Counted from the stretch's first letter, positions 35,208 to 47,800 are shown. The stretch is DNA of 64,000 bases from Pyrrhosoma nymphula (GCA_963573305.1 OY754329.1:61563084-61627083), one strand, 5' to 3'. The notes: generated by a model from the sequence alone, not told the origin. Translations and numbers: made by a program.

Positions 35208-36890
35208 TTGAATTGGATCAAATATTTCGTTCCGAAAGTATTTTATGCATCAGTGTGCTTTAGGTTGAAGGCCTAAGAACAAAATAGCGAACGATATGGC
35301 ATGATCTTAGTTATTAGTTGAGATATCGGTGATAAAATCATTTGTAGTGAACTAAAAACAATAAATCGAATCTCTGTTGCAATTTGCTTATATTTGGCTT
35401 TGTATGCAGCATTTCATTGCGGAGAGAACTAAAAACAATTTTCTCCCTACAGCATCAAATACAAAATATTGATATACAGCAAAGATAAACATATATATCT
35501 ACATACAGCAGAGATCAATGAATAAAAATGAATTATATGAAGAAATCTCCAAGCGGCAAATCTGAAATCGAAGTGAAAAATGAATTTAAAAGTTCATGAT
35601 AACTATCATGCCCGGAATATTATTTGAAATTAAGCACTGTGTAGTGACAAGTGCTCGTTAGTAAAATCAAAGACCTTTGAGTCAATTTATTTTTTCAGTT
35701 AGAACTAAGATATTCTGTACTTTGAAAATTGAAAATACCCGGAAGTAATTGAAAAGGGTCCCAAATATATTTCTTGTGGTTTTTAAAGATAGGGATGGAA
35801 GATTCGATGAAAAAAATTCGATGACATATTTGGAATTACAGTATGAAGTTTCATCACAGGGCGGTGGTTTCCGATGATGTGGAAAAAAAACCTCAAAATG
35901 ACGGATAATGTATAACTGAGAGGTTATTTTCACCACTTGGGCGTTACTGAAGGAATAATTTTTACAAGGCTACCTATACACTCACTGTTGTTTACGTCGG
36001 AGAAGTTTTTAAATGATGGCATTTCGGACCCGTCCACGTGTTGTCCACTCCTTGTCTAATTTATTGACTGCATTCAAATGTTTTCTGTTCCCAGGCCCAT
36101 TATCAATTCGGCTGAGGGACTCCAGAATCCGAGATTCATTTAACCCATTAGCCATAGGAATTGTGCTACCCTCTTTATCTTTTTCAGCGGCTAAAGTCTT
36201 TGTTGAGAGAAAAATTAGTGGTAGAACATACTCTAAAAATATTTTTCATCTCCAACATGTACTTGACACCGTGCACTTTCAACTTGAGAGCCTGAATCAC
36301 TGAATGCTATTGGATGTTTTCGCATCAATTTCATTCTTTTGTGTAACATTTATTTACAATGAGATATATTGATGAATAATTAAATAGTTGCTATTGTTAT
36401 TAAAAGGATGTGGCAACTGCATATATAGCCTAACGAAGCCATAGTCTATTCTCTAGGATACGTGCTAATTACTTGCATTTTAATGTGCAACCACTAATTG
36501 TAAGATATAGTGGGAAAAAGTGTTTGATTTTGCTAAATAATTTACTCACAAATTTCATATATTTTATGCAGGATTTGTTTTCTGTAACTTGCGTTGATAA
36601 ATAAGACTAACCCATGCTTTAAGATATGTGGTTTTTTCTTACTAATGCGCAAGCGGGTGAGTGTATAAGTGGGAATGGAAGAGGTCATTTGTACAACGTT
36701 TTCAATGAGTGGTTACATCACGCATTCGAGAGCTCCATGGATATTCAATATCTTCACTTGCGGAGCGAATAACTTGCTGGATGCCTCCTGAAGCGATGAG
36801 ACGCGGCCACAAGAAGCACCCGATGACGAATCATTCCGCGGCAGGCCGTCGACGTCGTCCTCCTGGAGGAGGCCAACTGATCACTTGTGA
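35208..36890. other. AT-rich noncoding stretch, no gene seen
   Basis: No recognisable coding sequence or element ends. A frame of 96 codons at 36013-36303 has no domain. Confidence 0.5.
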
Positions 36891-36922
36891 ACAGTGCAAG
36901 AGTGATTACACTCTTGCACTGT
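36891..36922. repeat. Perfect 14-bp-arm hairpin with 4-base loop
   Basis: ACAGTGCAAGAGTG - ATTA - CACTCTTGCACTGT. The pairing is perfect. No flanking duplication or recognised element surrounds it. It could be a palindromic remnant or an RNA hairpin if transcribed. Confidence 0.8.
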
Positions 36923-37784
36923 CCTCACGAGCGTTTTATCTCTCCAATTGATGTCGGTCATGCGGAGATAGTCTTCACACGTTCCGATAAACACCAAGCA
37001 GACAGTAAAAAAATAAAGGATCGGAATAAGAGTTCTTGGCATTAGCATACGGTTATGCGAGTTGTTTCACGCCTCGTCTAATTATAATTTTTTCCCGCTC
37101 ACGTGGGAGAGGGAGACTCGTAGGCTCGTTTGAGTGACGCCGACTCAGTCAGTCTGACAGTCGGATGCGACCACCCACTGGGGGAGGGTCACATCCCTTA
37201 GCCGTATCGAATGTCACTGTTTTTGGTGCGACCTGAGGAGTTGGACGAGATAAATAAAGGTTTTTGTTTCCGTGTTTTGGCCTTCCGGTTCCGTCTCCAA
37301 TCCTTCCCTTCCAAAAATACTATCTATTCCCTTAATGCCTTCATTCGTCACCTTTTGCTCAGGCCCTCCTCGAAATCCCGCGGATATACTCATTCAAATG
37401 ATGAAAATAGACCGTGATGTAATTTGATTCAATTAGTGTAAAGTTGGATGAGGTTATAAGACTGAAGGAATGACAATATAGAAGGCAATACTGCCTGAAG
37501 TCTTTATCTGGAAAAGTTAATGTTGTCATTTATTCAGGTCTTGCATTTGTGGAAATGAAGGCTTTGTTACAATATTTTATTTGCTTTTTGGTTTAGTCTC
37601 CAATCCATCCCTTCCAAAAGTATCAGATGTGCCTCTAAGGGTCTCTTCTGTCCTTATGGATCAAGCCTACTAGTCGTGTAGTAGTCGTGTTGCCTTAATC
37701 ATTCTCATGCAAGTCATGATAGTCGACCGTGTTTTAAAAATGAAAATCGATAATTACCATATTGAGTGAAGTAGTGAGGCTAAA
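36923..37784. other. Noncoding stretch, no gene seen
   Basis: Nothing recognisable. Phrases such as TCCAATCCNTCCCTTCCAAAA recur diverged near 37295, 37600 and 38140, suggesting an old, loosely repeated unit of roughly 300-540 bp. Confidence 0.4.
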
Positions 37785-38013
37785 CAAATGCGTTATTTAT
37801 GTCAGGGATCTTTTGGGATTTGCACCGGGTAGTTAGGTCCATGGCGGCCAACGTTTCGATGCTCGCCTCACTCTCACCTCTGCCCTGAGGACGATGCTCG
37901 ACTCGAGCATCGAAACGTTGGCTGCCATGGACCTAACTACCCGGTGCAAATCCCAAAAGATCCCTGACATAAATCTTCGCTGGGAAAGCCTGAAATCCTT
38001 CAAATGCGTTATT
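37785..38013 (-). mobile_element. Snapback element 2, Penelope-like terminal sequence with 13-bp TSD
   Basis: A perfect 13-bp duplication, CAAATGCGTTATT (37785-37797 and 38001-38013), flanks a 203-bp insert. Its arms (about 37797-37865 and 37904-37973) are ~69 bp and differ at a single position. The head on the minus strand, CTTTCCCAGCG (37988-37978), matches CTTTCCCGGCG of element 1. At the centre, CCTGAGGACGATGCTCGACT (about 37883-37902) continues into CGAGCATCGAAACGTTGG, a CTGANGA - stem - GAAAC hammerhead-like arrangement. No coding capacity. Length, head, centre and duplication type match element 1, although the outer arm sequences differ. Confidence 0.8.
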
Positions 38014-39317
38014 GTTTATAAAAGACTGCTGATGCTCAAATTTAATGCCGAGAAATAGAATTAATGTCATTTGCTTAGGTTGTGTGTTTGTAAAAATTAA
38101 GGTTTTCTTACCGTGTATCTTTCACACCAGTTCGGTTTCCAATCCGTCTCTTCCAAAATAACAATCTATTCCTCTCAAGGATTTCAATCGTAACCTTTTG
38201 GTTTAAATTATTCTCAAAATCCCGTGGCTACTGTCTTCCTTGTAATAGAACTAGACCGTCATTTAACCTAGATCAGTAATTTTCGTATCGGTTGAAGTAA
38301 TGATGCTTAAAAATACGTGGCGGTAGGCTCTAAAAGTCATTACTGCTATAATTCACAGGTGAGAAAGCGAAATGATGTCATGCGTGTAGGTTATTAATGT
38401 ATTTTGAAAAGTCCTCACTACCGTTTAAACGATTCCTAAGTATGGAAAATATTTAAACAAAATGTTCAAATGGATTGGTTAAGTCTAACACTTTGGAGTG
38501 AAGGACAAAGGACTTTGCCTTTGCTGTTGGCACTTAACTGAGCTTTGGATGTCGCTACCTCCTCAATCTGAATGGATAGGAAATAAGAAGTAAGTAAATA
38601 AAATATCAAGTTACTGAACTAGCTTTATAAAGGCTTTAGGTTACATTTACACCAAGCACAGGGAAAAGAGTCCTAGCAGAAAAAGAAGTACATACTTGCT
38701 TTGAGATGGAATTCGCCCTCAGAAACTCATTCATATGATACATATGGATACAATTTGTATTTTAATAAATGTATTAACTAAAACTGGTTCATTGTTTTCA
38801 CACACAACCGTTATTTTCAAGGGTAAACCACTCAGAGTAGGTAACCTTTGAAATTACGTTTATACCTTGAAACTTGGTTGGGATTTAATGTATTTATATG
38901 GACACTTACTGTTTGTATTTTAATGTTATATCATTCTTCAACGCAGTTAGTTCGGAAGGGAAAATAGAAACTCATTCATTTGATTCTACAAAAGATCTTG
39001 CTGTCAGTTTAAGATATCGGAATCAATGGAGCTGAATCATCGCAATGATAAATCGGCGTTCTTTCGGCATTTCTTCCCTAAAGCAGCTGCTTCTCTCGCT
39101 GATTTTTACTTAGTCCGCAAATTGACGTGTTTGAGTCTTAATTCTCTCTTCAGGCGCTGCGCTGGTTATTTAAATAGACAAATAAATGGAAAAAGTATTG
39201 AATTACCCTGATTTTTCATTAAAATATATATTCATAATAATATAGGTTTCCACTGAGTCATACTCGAGAATTATTATGTATAGCTGAATTAGTTGACCAA
39301 TTTACTCTTTTTTTATA
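38014..39317. other. AT-rich noncoding stretch, no gene seen
   Basis: No recognisable frame or element. Confidence 0.5.
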
Positions 39318-39484
39318 TTAAATAGCAAAGAATAACATTGTGAATCCACATAAAATCCTTTATTTACGAACTAGGTTTCGTTGCAGTACAACATCATCAG
39401 GTCAGCCTGTACTTCTGCGAAGTCTGATAAAATCGCAAATAAAATATTTTATGCGAGTTTTCAAAGTTATTCTTTGTTATTTAA
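39318..39484 (-). mobile_element. Snapback element 3 with hammerhead-like core
   Basis: The ends TTAAATAGCAAAGAATAACA (39318) and, on the minus strand, TTAAATAACAAAGAATAACT (39484) are inverted repeats with two differences. The arms continue inwards with lower identity (ACATAAAAT...TTTATTTACGA against GCATAAAAT...TTTATTTGCGA). The minus strand carries CCTGATGATGTTGTACTGCA followed by ACGAAACC (about 39407-39376), i.e. CTGATGA - GTTG/CAAC stem - GAAAC. It lacks the CTTTCCC head of elements 1 and 2, and I found no target-site duplication. Confidence 0.6.
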
Positions 39485-41300
39485 CATGAAGCAGTTCTAC
39501 TAACATTGTAAGTTACGCTGGAAACGATTAAATTCCCTCTTTATCAATTGGTCGATTCGCGAGTTTCACTCATGAGGCCCCACGGTTTTACCTTAAAAGT
39601 TTTAGCGAGCTCATAGTTCTGGCGTGCGAGATGTATTTCCGGTAAATTATTATCGTACTGACGTTATTTATCTCAATAGCCTTTAACTCCTTTGTTCGTT
39701 TCATACTGGGCGCCCAGGGCAGATGGATGCGCTCGAGGGAGCAAGGGACCCGAGAGTCCTTGGGCCGGCCGGCCCGAAGACCGTGTGTGACAGGTGGACT
39801 TCGCGGCTCCCCGTGGTCTTAATTCATCTTGACGTTGACGTCTCCTCCCTCCCCCTTTCTCATTTGCCTACTCCCTCTTCTCGCTCCTCTCTCATTCCCA
39901 TCCTTCTTCCTCCTTCCATCCCCTGTCTCCATCAGGGACACGTCTGGGATTTGCCGAAATGGCCTGGTGTTGGTGTGATTTAGGGCCATTCACCCTCACG
40001 GTTGGGAAATACGTTGGGTAATGCTGGCCTTCAGTATTGTTTAAGTGTTTTCCGTTCCTATATTTTTTTAAAGTTATTAACCGTTGAAAATGTAATCATC
40101 ATCTCGTCCTCAACGCCGAGATCACCTGCTCAATCCGCAAGGTTTGGGCTTACTTTGGGGTATAGGTACGCGCAAATTTGCGATATACACGGTAGTGTTA
40201 GCAAAAATGGGATTTTTCTTCAATATATAGTTTGAAAGAATTCCTCAATTATTTACAAAAACGTACGGCAGTGACTACTGTGTTTCTACAGAATGCTACC
40301 TATCGGCATGCTACCGAACTTAGCGAACACATTCTTCCATTCATCGTCGTTCATGGGCGCCAAAGTGCACTGATGTGTTCTGAATCTGCTCTAGCTGAAG
40401 CATATTGAGCGGAAAGTTCCCATTAAGGCGTGTAAGTCTTCAAAATGTTTATGCGAAAACAATGCACAATAAATCTTAAATATAAAACAAACTAGGCAAA
40501 ACTTGGTGCTGGTAACTCATATATAATATTGTGTTAACTTACCTTTCCAAGTGGTTGCATGTGTACGCACTTTTAAAAGGTTAACTTTTTACGTCAGTAA
40601 CGATCGGAAAGCAACTGCGCGTTGTGTTGCGAAGCGGTCAGCGCAATAAAGCGAATGAGAAGAACCTATTGGCTTGTTGCTGCGCGACGTCATCCCCCTT
40701 ACTGTGGGCAGTTGTACCTTACTGTACCTGTGCAGGTAACTATGCGTGTTGCAGGTCCTAAAGCGGAAATATATAATTCCTCTTGATTTCACTGAAACAA
40801 AATCGGGAATAATTGCGCTCATGATGATCACTGGGCTCATAAAGTTTGATCTTACCATATCCCGATGATTGTCGCATTCGGATTGGGTATTATCTTAGTC
40901 GAATGTGGATAACTTTGCACCTGAGTTGTGAATAGAACTATTATCTTAGGATAAATCTTCATAATTTTCTTCCAGTATGTTAAAGATTAGCGATAAAACT
41001 CACTACTTCATTAATTAATCAGTCCACGTAATTGAACAAGCCATTCATTAATCTAATGTTTAATTAATGATCATAATTGATAAAAAATCGTTTGCCTGGA
41101 CTAGGATTGGAACTCAGATGCCCCGGTTTTTTTTGTTTAGGAATTGTGAATTGCGTTTCTTTAGTGGGTTTCTCGGCTAAGTTTCTGCCGCGGCTAGTCC
41201 TGCAGTATTTTACAAATTAGGGTTTACGTTGAATATTAGGATATATCCTTCACCAAAATGATTGAACCCAAATGATAGCTATCCCAAAAAATCCCCAACT
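39485..41300. other. Noncoding stretch with pyrimidine tract, no gene seen
   Basis: Contains a ~95-bp C/T-rich tract (39840-39935) in a GC-richer patch and AT-rich sequence elsewhere. Near 41100-41130, CTGGACTAGGATTGGAACTC reads on the minus strand as a weak B box (GAGTTCCAATCC). No gene seen. Confidence 0.4.
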
Positions 41301-41535
41301 ATGTAAATTCTTCTCCCGCTTCCTACCGGGTCAGGTTCTCTATCTCTGCCGACTTTTCGATGGAAAAGTCTTCCATCGCGCGGCAAAGTGTCCATTGGGA
41401 TCATTCCAATAACACTACTGTGCTGCTCACCTTTCGATTCGTTCCTAATCTCTGCCGACGCGTCGGCAGAGATGAACCTAACTGGATCGGAACGCCGAGT
41501 AGAATTTACATCAATTATTCGCCGGGGAAGAATAA
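41301..41535 (-). mobile_element. Snapback element 4 with CTTCCCCGGCG head
   Basis: Arms 41301-41353 and 41462-41511 are inverted relative to each other: both begin at ATGTAAATTC and both end in ATCTCTGCCGAC. Their middles are diverged (CGCTTCCTACCGGGTCAGG against CGTTCCGATCCAGTTAGG). The head on the minus strand is CTTCCCCGGCG (41530-41520), close to elements 1 and 2. The 108-bp centre contains CGATGGAAAAGTCTTCCATCG, a hairpin. The CTGANGA box is not evident. It is an older member of the same structural class; no clear flanking duplication. Confidence 0.6.
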
Positions 41536-41589
41536 AATCTTTAATCCCTCACCATCTACATTTTTTACTCCGAAGAGAGAAATTTGCCA

Positions 41590-41655
41590 TTAAAAATTAC
41601 TTGAATTGACCGGGATTCGAACCCAGCTCTTCTAACTGCCGGTCGGATGTGTTTT
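41590..41655 (-). repeat. tRNA-like T-arm fragment (SINE remnant)
   Basis: On the minus strand, GACCGGCAGTTAGAAGAGCT followed by GGGTTCGAATCCCGGTC forms a tRNA-like anticodon-to-T-arm segment with a perfect B box. No A box and no acceptor arm are present, so it is a SINE remnant rather than a tRNA gene. Confidence 0.55.
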
Positions 41656-42439
41656 TTTATATATCGTTATAATTTATCTTTTCATTTTCTTGACCTTTCT
41701 GTTGTGAAGAAGACTCAGAAAGAACACTTCCAAGATTATACTTGACCTCAAATTAGTTATTCCATCATTAATGCAGACAGTTTTCTCTCTCGAGCGTCAT
41801 TCATTCTGGTTTATTTTTTTATCACTGCAATTCGAATTGCCCTCCTTTAAGTGTCAATATCTCGACTGGTTTGCGAAGGATTAATTATTGAAAAATGATT
41901 GAGTCCTCTAGATACCTTTAGATTTTCTCTCATCCGAATACGTTTTGGGATACATCCATAGGAAGGTGCTGTCCCTAAAGGTATAAAGAGCATTGAGACG
42001 TCAGGGTTTGTAAAATGCGAATTAAATTTGATTTTTTTTATCTCGAAATGGAGGGAGATACTTTTTTCTTTAAACATTTTCACGATATTTTTCCAAAATT
42101 CAATGGAGAGCGGAAATCTGTGACTGTTTATTTTTAAAGTAAAAATTAGTGAGTTATTTTATTTTTAAATCGGAGCATATTTCATAATTTATTCCTACCT
42201 GTTCTTTCAATGCCACAGAAAATATGTGCGCCACATATTTTATTGCTAAAAGCTTAACTTTCTAGATGAAAATGGATTTAGACTCTTGGATCAATAACTT
42301 ATTGCCTGTGCTTTGTGGCTATATTTTACAGATGTTAGTTGGAATTATTTAGCATTTAGTTCTTCCAAATACATGGAAAGGTCATTTAAAGGTTACGGTG
42401 AAAGGGGTTGCTGAGATTGAAAAAAGATTGAGGCTCGTT
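41656..42439. other. AT-rich noncoding stretch, no gene seen
   Basis: Nothing recognisable on either strand. Confidence 0.5.
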
Positions 42440-42620
42440 CGTCAATTCCGGTGGAGGCTTTTTAAGGCAGTCTTACTTTACGTATATGGTATGGGTATTG
42501 ATTCGATGACGAAATCAAGAGGGATGTAGAAAATAAACCATTTAAGATTAAGAGATGAAATGGATTAGGAAGGAATGAAGGACTTCAGTAAACCAATCTT
42601 TGGATTGAAAAACTGCTGGT
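42440..42620 (+). repeat. Probable decayed retrotransposon 3' tail
   Basis: The end, AGTAAACCAATCTTTGGATT (about 42588-42607), is nearly identical to the last codons of the RT tail at 32.5 kb. Upstream translation is too decayed to recognise motifs with confidence. Presumed to be the same family. Confidence 0.35.
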
Positions 42621-44627
42621 GATATCACACGCTCGGTAATAATCAGAAATAATTAGTTCCTGGAATCGAAAACAAATATATATTTTCCTCTTGAAAAACA
42701 GAAGCATTTTGGCGGATTGTAAGGTCAGTTAGGAAGCTGGAAAAGAGCAGCAACGACACTCAACAGACGTTCCCCTGAGAATCATTACTGTGGAAGAAGA
42801 CTTCGCGAACATCATTTGATTCCGAAATTTCTTTGGTTCCTCGTGGCCCTCATCATCATAAATTTTTGCCAACTTCCGTCTTCACCGCTCCCTTTCAATT
42901 TTTTCTTCATTTTTCGTCTGGTCACGAGGTCATTTTTCTTCGCTCCTAAACGTTCCACGTTGATGTTCATTCCCTTCCATAAATGGGATCGCACTTATTA
43001 GGAGCGGGATGAAAAAATATCCATTTGACCACAGCCCGTTACGACGCATAAATATCGCAATACCGGCACCTCCATGCGATCGTGGCTTATTTATTTTTTC
43101 CGCCAATAAACGAACCTGGCGGCATTCGTTGGAGGCTCACTCTCTGTCTTAAGGAATTCTTTAAATTCAAATGAAGGCGTTCCTCGTTTCGACTCGTCCA
43201 CTTGTTGTTTGCTCGCCCGGGTTGTAGCGGCAGACGTGACCGGAATCGAAAATAGTGCGAAACCTTTTCAACGTCTCAATAATCTAGATGTAATCTTTTC
43301 ACCCAGGAAGGGGCGGATTCGCCCCTTCGGATAATGGCCAAACATCGATTTTGGTTGCTGACGCAGGGCGCTGTCCTTGATAACATCGCTGGACTCTCAA
43401 CGGGGCAGTTCAGTCATTCGATAGCATTTTCGGAACTCTGCATTGGACAGTAATTCACTTACTTGGCCGTTAATTATACACCACGGCTATAATTTCACCT
43501 ACTATCAGCACAGAACTCGGATATAGAAGTTGTTGATTGCTCAGACAATGGAGTCGACTTAGTATTTAAAATTACCAAGTGAACTTGTTCTTAAGATATG
43601 CCAAATTATGAGTAAAATTTGAAAAATTCCTTCTGTATTAACTAGGATTTCATTCACATTTACATGAGTATTTTATATAAAATACCAAAACTTTTTCAAG
43701 CGAAATTATTTCAATAACTCAATTGGACTTAAAAATTGAAACAATGAACTAATTAGGGTAATAATACCCAAACTATTACTTAAACCACTTTAATCACATG
43801 TAAAAATGTTAAGATAGCTACAAAGTGTACCAATGTATTCTTTACCAGTTAAACGATGGATAGATAGCCAATTGACTTAGCAAGGAGGAGGATATTACAA
43901 GCATCTCATCATGTTTTTGTGAGGGATTTCTGTTTATGTCTTGCAATTCTGAGTGATGATCAGTTTTTAAAATACTTCAAAGCTGATTATGCCTCTATTT
44001 TGTATAACTGGTAAACTTAGTAGTTTGGCATATAACCAAATTAACTTGTGACGATTTTACTCATGCCTAATTTTTGCATGCATAATTATTTTCAAATAGG
44101 TATATCCTTAGGTATTCAAATAGGTATACCCTCTGTGGGATACCCTTATACGAATCTCATTCATTCGCTATAGCATAATCTCCTGGTAGAATACTATCAC
44201 GTCGTATTAGCAGAAAAGGCAGTTGGAATTCTTCTAATTTAAGACAGATAATGCGTCGAGAACTTTGGATGCTGATTCACGGTGAGTCATGACTAGTTTT
44301 GACAGGAAATACATTCGTTCGCCTTCCGTCGAGACATTGTCTATCTCGGAATTCATAATATTCTTGGAGCTCAGTAGCCCACCTTGGCCCTTTAAGTAGT
44401 AATTTCTTCTTCGTCCGCAATCATTCTATATATTTTGCTTGCGAACAATCTCAACTTAAGTGGTATACATTTAGACAGGTAAATTCCTTCTTTCTCTCTG
44501 ACGACCATTGCTTATGTTTCTTCTTTTTCACCTCCCGTTGTGTGCTTTTTATGCAAGCGTAAATCCCCGAAAGTTATTCATTGAAAGGTGTAATTAAGCG
44601 GATGGAACCTATACAGGCATGAAAGAG
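42621..44627. other. Noncoding stretch, no gene seen
   Basis: AT-rich with small GC-richer patches (43180-43400). No recognisable coding frame, SINE head or element termini. Confidence 0.5.
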
Positions 44628-44661
44628 CTCAAACGTATTTACATGAGTAAATACGTTTGAG
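44628..44661. repeat. Perfect 15-bp-arm hairpin with 4-base loop
   Basis: CTCAAACGTATTTAC - ATGA - GTAAATACGTTTGAG. It lies at the 5' edge of a truncated retrotransposon tail and may have arisen by fold-back priming at the integration junction. Confidence 0.8.
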
Positions 44662-44855
44662 ATGTGGGTTGGGGGATGGAGAAGGTGCGACGTCAGGAAA
44701 AAGAATGCAATAAAGGTGCTGAGCATGTGGGTAAGGAATGGGTGCTTGAGGAAATTAGGAGGACGCAAAGAAAGTGAATGAAACAGGTATTTCAGGGCGA
44801 TGGAATGATGAAAGCCGTTGTAGCGGGGAGGATGGTAGTTTGAGCGAGTTTTTCC
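44655..44855 (+). pseudogene. Non-LTR reverse-transcriptase tail, decayed (family C-like)
   Basis: The frame reads MEKVRRQEKECNKGAEHVG, then EEIRRTQRK, a stop, MKQVFQGDGMMKAVVAGRM. This follows the order of the cleaner tail at 54.7-55.2 kb (MEKVRWTERKTNEEVL ... VGEE ... EIRGMQGMWLEG ... NGLLKVVIEGRM). At least two in-frame stops are present. Confidence 0.6.
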
Positions 44856-47800
44856 CTGGTCATAATAGAGACCATATTCAAATTTAATTTTAAAATTTGG
44901 GCATTTGTATGTATCATGAAATAAATATGGCAATATTAGTGATTTTTCTTTATGGTCTTCGTTTTATTTAACTGAACTTCTCATTATTCAGCTAAGTGTA
45001 CATGTTTGAATCTTAAACTTGACTAGTTTTTCCATTCTGTACGCTGAAAATACCTTTAGAACCGAATGTTTTTGTTTTTTGGGATTTTAGAGAAATTAAT
45101 GGGCGAGTAATAATTTATTTCATTAATTTTTTTGCCCTTGGACGATTCTGGTGGCCCGTATGCCCCTGCGATCCCGATAAACCATTGACTTGTCGTCAGG
45201 TCACCGGGGCCGGCGGCGGAAAAATAATTGACAAAACGCACAAACTATCCATGTTTAAATGCTTATATCTGTGCCACTGAACTTCTTAATTTTAATAGCG
45301 TGTCTCCAGAGAGTACAGACGTACCACGTCCCACCAAAACGGCTTATATTTTTTGGAACATGTCTTGTAAAGTAATTCTGTGAGCAGCTGATATTTTTGT
45401 ATCATTAGAAATATGAGATCCTTTTCTTTGTATTAAAACCAAATTCATATTGAATTTTATGTAAAAAGGTATCTCGCTCAAGCTATCTTGAGAAAGGGTA
45501 CTGGTAGAAAGAGAGTAGGATTTTGTTGAGATGGAGGAAGGTAGGAAAGATGCTGAGCTGAAGTCAAAGACGATATAGAAAAGGAAGTGACTTTAACTAC
45601 AGATAATTAAAAGCCTGTACTTCCATACCCATCCTAAGCCACTTTAATCGGTAGACTGATTTTTACTATAATTCAGTAGCCATGTTTCCGATATTGTCAT
45701 AATTGTGGCAATCCATGGCGCTGCTTGTTTATGCTGCCCTCGGAGTGCCCGTCCTCATTCGGCAATACTTGTCCCACGCCAGTTGAATGTAATCATTTTA
45801 ATATCTTCCCCGTCATTGACGCATGGATTCGCTACCGCCGTGTACTTGTCGTGTGATCCGTGTTCGATCCCTCAAAAGATTTACGATAGGAAGTAAAAAT
45901 GAAATTTATTCATTTCGGGCTCATTTCTGTGTGTCCCACAAAGAAAGGGCGAACGGGGAGTAGTACGACGCCAATGGAATGTCCGTCGGATAGGAGCGAC
46001 ATAGAACCACGCAAGCACTCGCGAACGAATTGTATATGCGTGGTACGGGATGCAGAAAGCTACCTTGATATTTCCCTCTCCCTCCGCTTCGCTGTTTCAC
46101 TCGAGTCGCCGCGTCTGAAAGGATGTATCCCCTCAGCCCCCTTTAAAATGAGCCTCCTTGCAAATTCAGAAACAGCCGGGAAAATTGAAATGTCAAACTG
46201 GATGGGAAGCTGAAAGGTTACGGCGTGAATTTATGTCGCATAGACGCTGTGGCGTGATTGTTCAGTCCTAATAGGGTGGGTGTATTTATCCAAGTAGTAT
46301 CCGAGGTGTTCTGGCTTGCCAGTTAAACGAGACGGGGTAGCTGTCAATTTATGCAAAGTGTATCTGGTTGCCGGAAAGTTTTTCTGAATAACTTATAATT
46401 ATTACGTTATCATTATTTTTTCACTTCGGAAGCATATTACTAGCATATGTGCAAGAGGATATTGTCGTGAGATGTTAGTATATACATTTGATCGAATGAT
46501 GCTGGGTGTAGTTATTTTCTGGATGAATAATGAAGGTCAACTGGATATTTTAGGATTATAAAAGCTCACAGAAGATACAAAAATGAGTAGTGAATGAGTC
46601 TCTCTAGTTCAATGTACATAGGAGGAAGGGTTGATAAACTATGCATTATTCCTGTCACTCAGAACTTAATCTTATGCGACCATCTGTCAGAGCCTACTTA
46701 ATAGTGAGAAACTGGAAATGACCTCAGAATGCAACCTAAGTTTTTTATTATGCAAAATGATTGAATACCGTGCATAATAATGACTTTAAACTATCTCCGT
46801 TATAGTTTTTAGGATTCTTTAAATGTACTGACTATTCGATGAACCGGATTCTAGAGTTTGAACGGTTACCCTACCATCCTTACCATTCCGTTTAGTATTG
46901 TAAGTGTAAATAGTTTTTTATATTTTTGCTTGATTCCCAATTACTCTTGCTAAATTTGTTTTAGCATAGTTATTATTCCTACGCATAATGGGAACTAGAA
47001 ATTTCTACTTTTTATGTCGGGTACTTGTACAGTACACATTTTGTTTAGCTACGTATACAAATTTTGTTTAAATATCTATATGATTCTACTCATTGTATTC
47101 ATCTAGGTTTTATAGGGGAAATGAGGACGACGTTCCCGGAAACTTAAGAAAACACTAGCAGATGATTATATTTCTATTGGTTTTCACGGCAAATATTTCT
47201 TTAGATGGAATGAGGTGGTGAATGGTGGGAATGTTTGTGTTTCAGAGAATCTATACCAATTATAAACTTTTACCGGACGAGTGTGTTCATATCGTCAATA
47301 TAGTCGCATCGCATATTAATCATTTGAAGTCAAGTGAAAGTCAACTCATGACTTGTCTAAGGGTAAGCGTGAGCAGCTTTGAGACAATACTCATAAAGCA
47401 CCGTAAAAAATCAGATGAGGGTTAAAAAAGATTGATGACCTCTTCACGTTTAATGAAACTCCTCGACTCTCCATTGTTTAGAGATTCCACTAATTGTGAA
47501 AGTTCTTAAAAGTGTAATTTTTCAAATTTTATTGAAGTACTCTGCCGATTATTTCTAAAAATGTCAATACCTTTTGACTTCTTGCTCGTCACCATTTTCT
47601 TCTTAATCTTGAAAATAAAACTAATATTCCTACTAATGGTATTTTGTTTATGGTGCTGCATATTTCCGGTAAATAGGGGAACATGCATAATTCATTCGAA
47701 TTAAATTTTTACATTCAAAATTTGAGTAGTTATGACAAGCTTAAATTATCTTTTTAACAACCTTATCTTACGGCCATATCGCGTAACTCAACACTGCACC

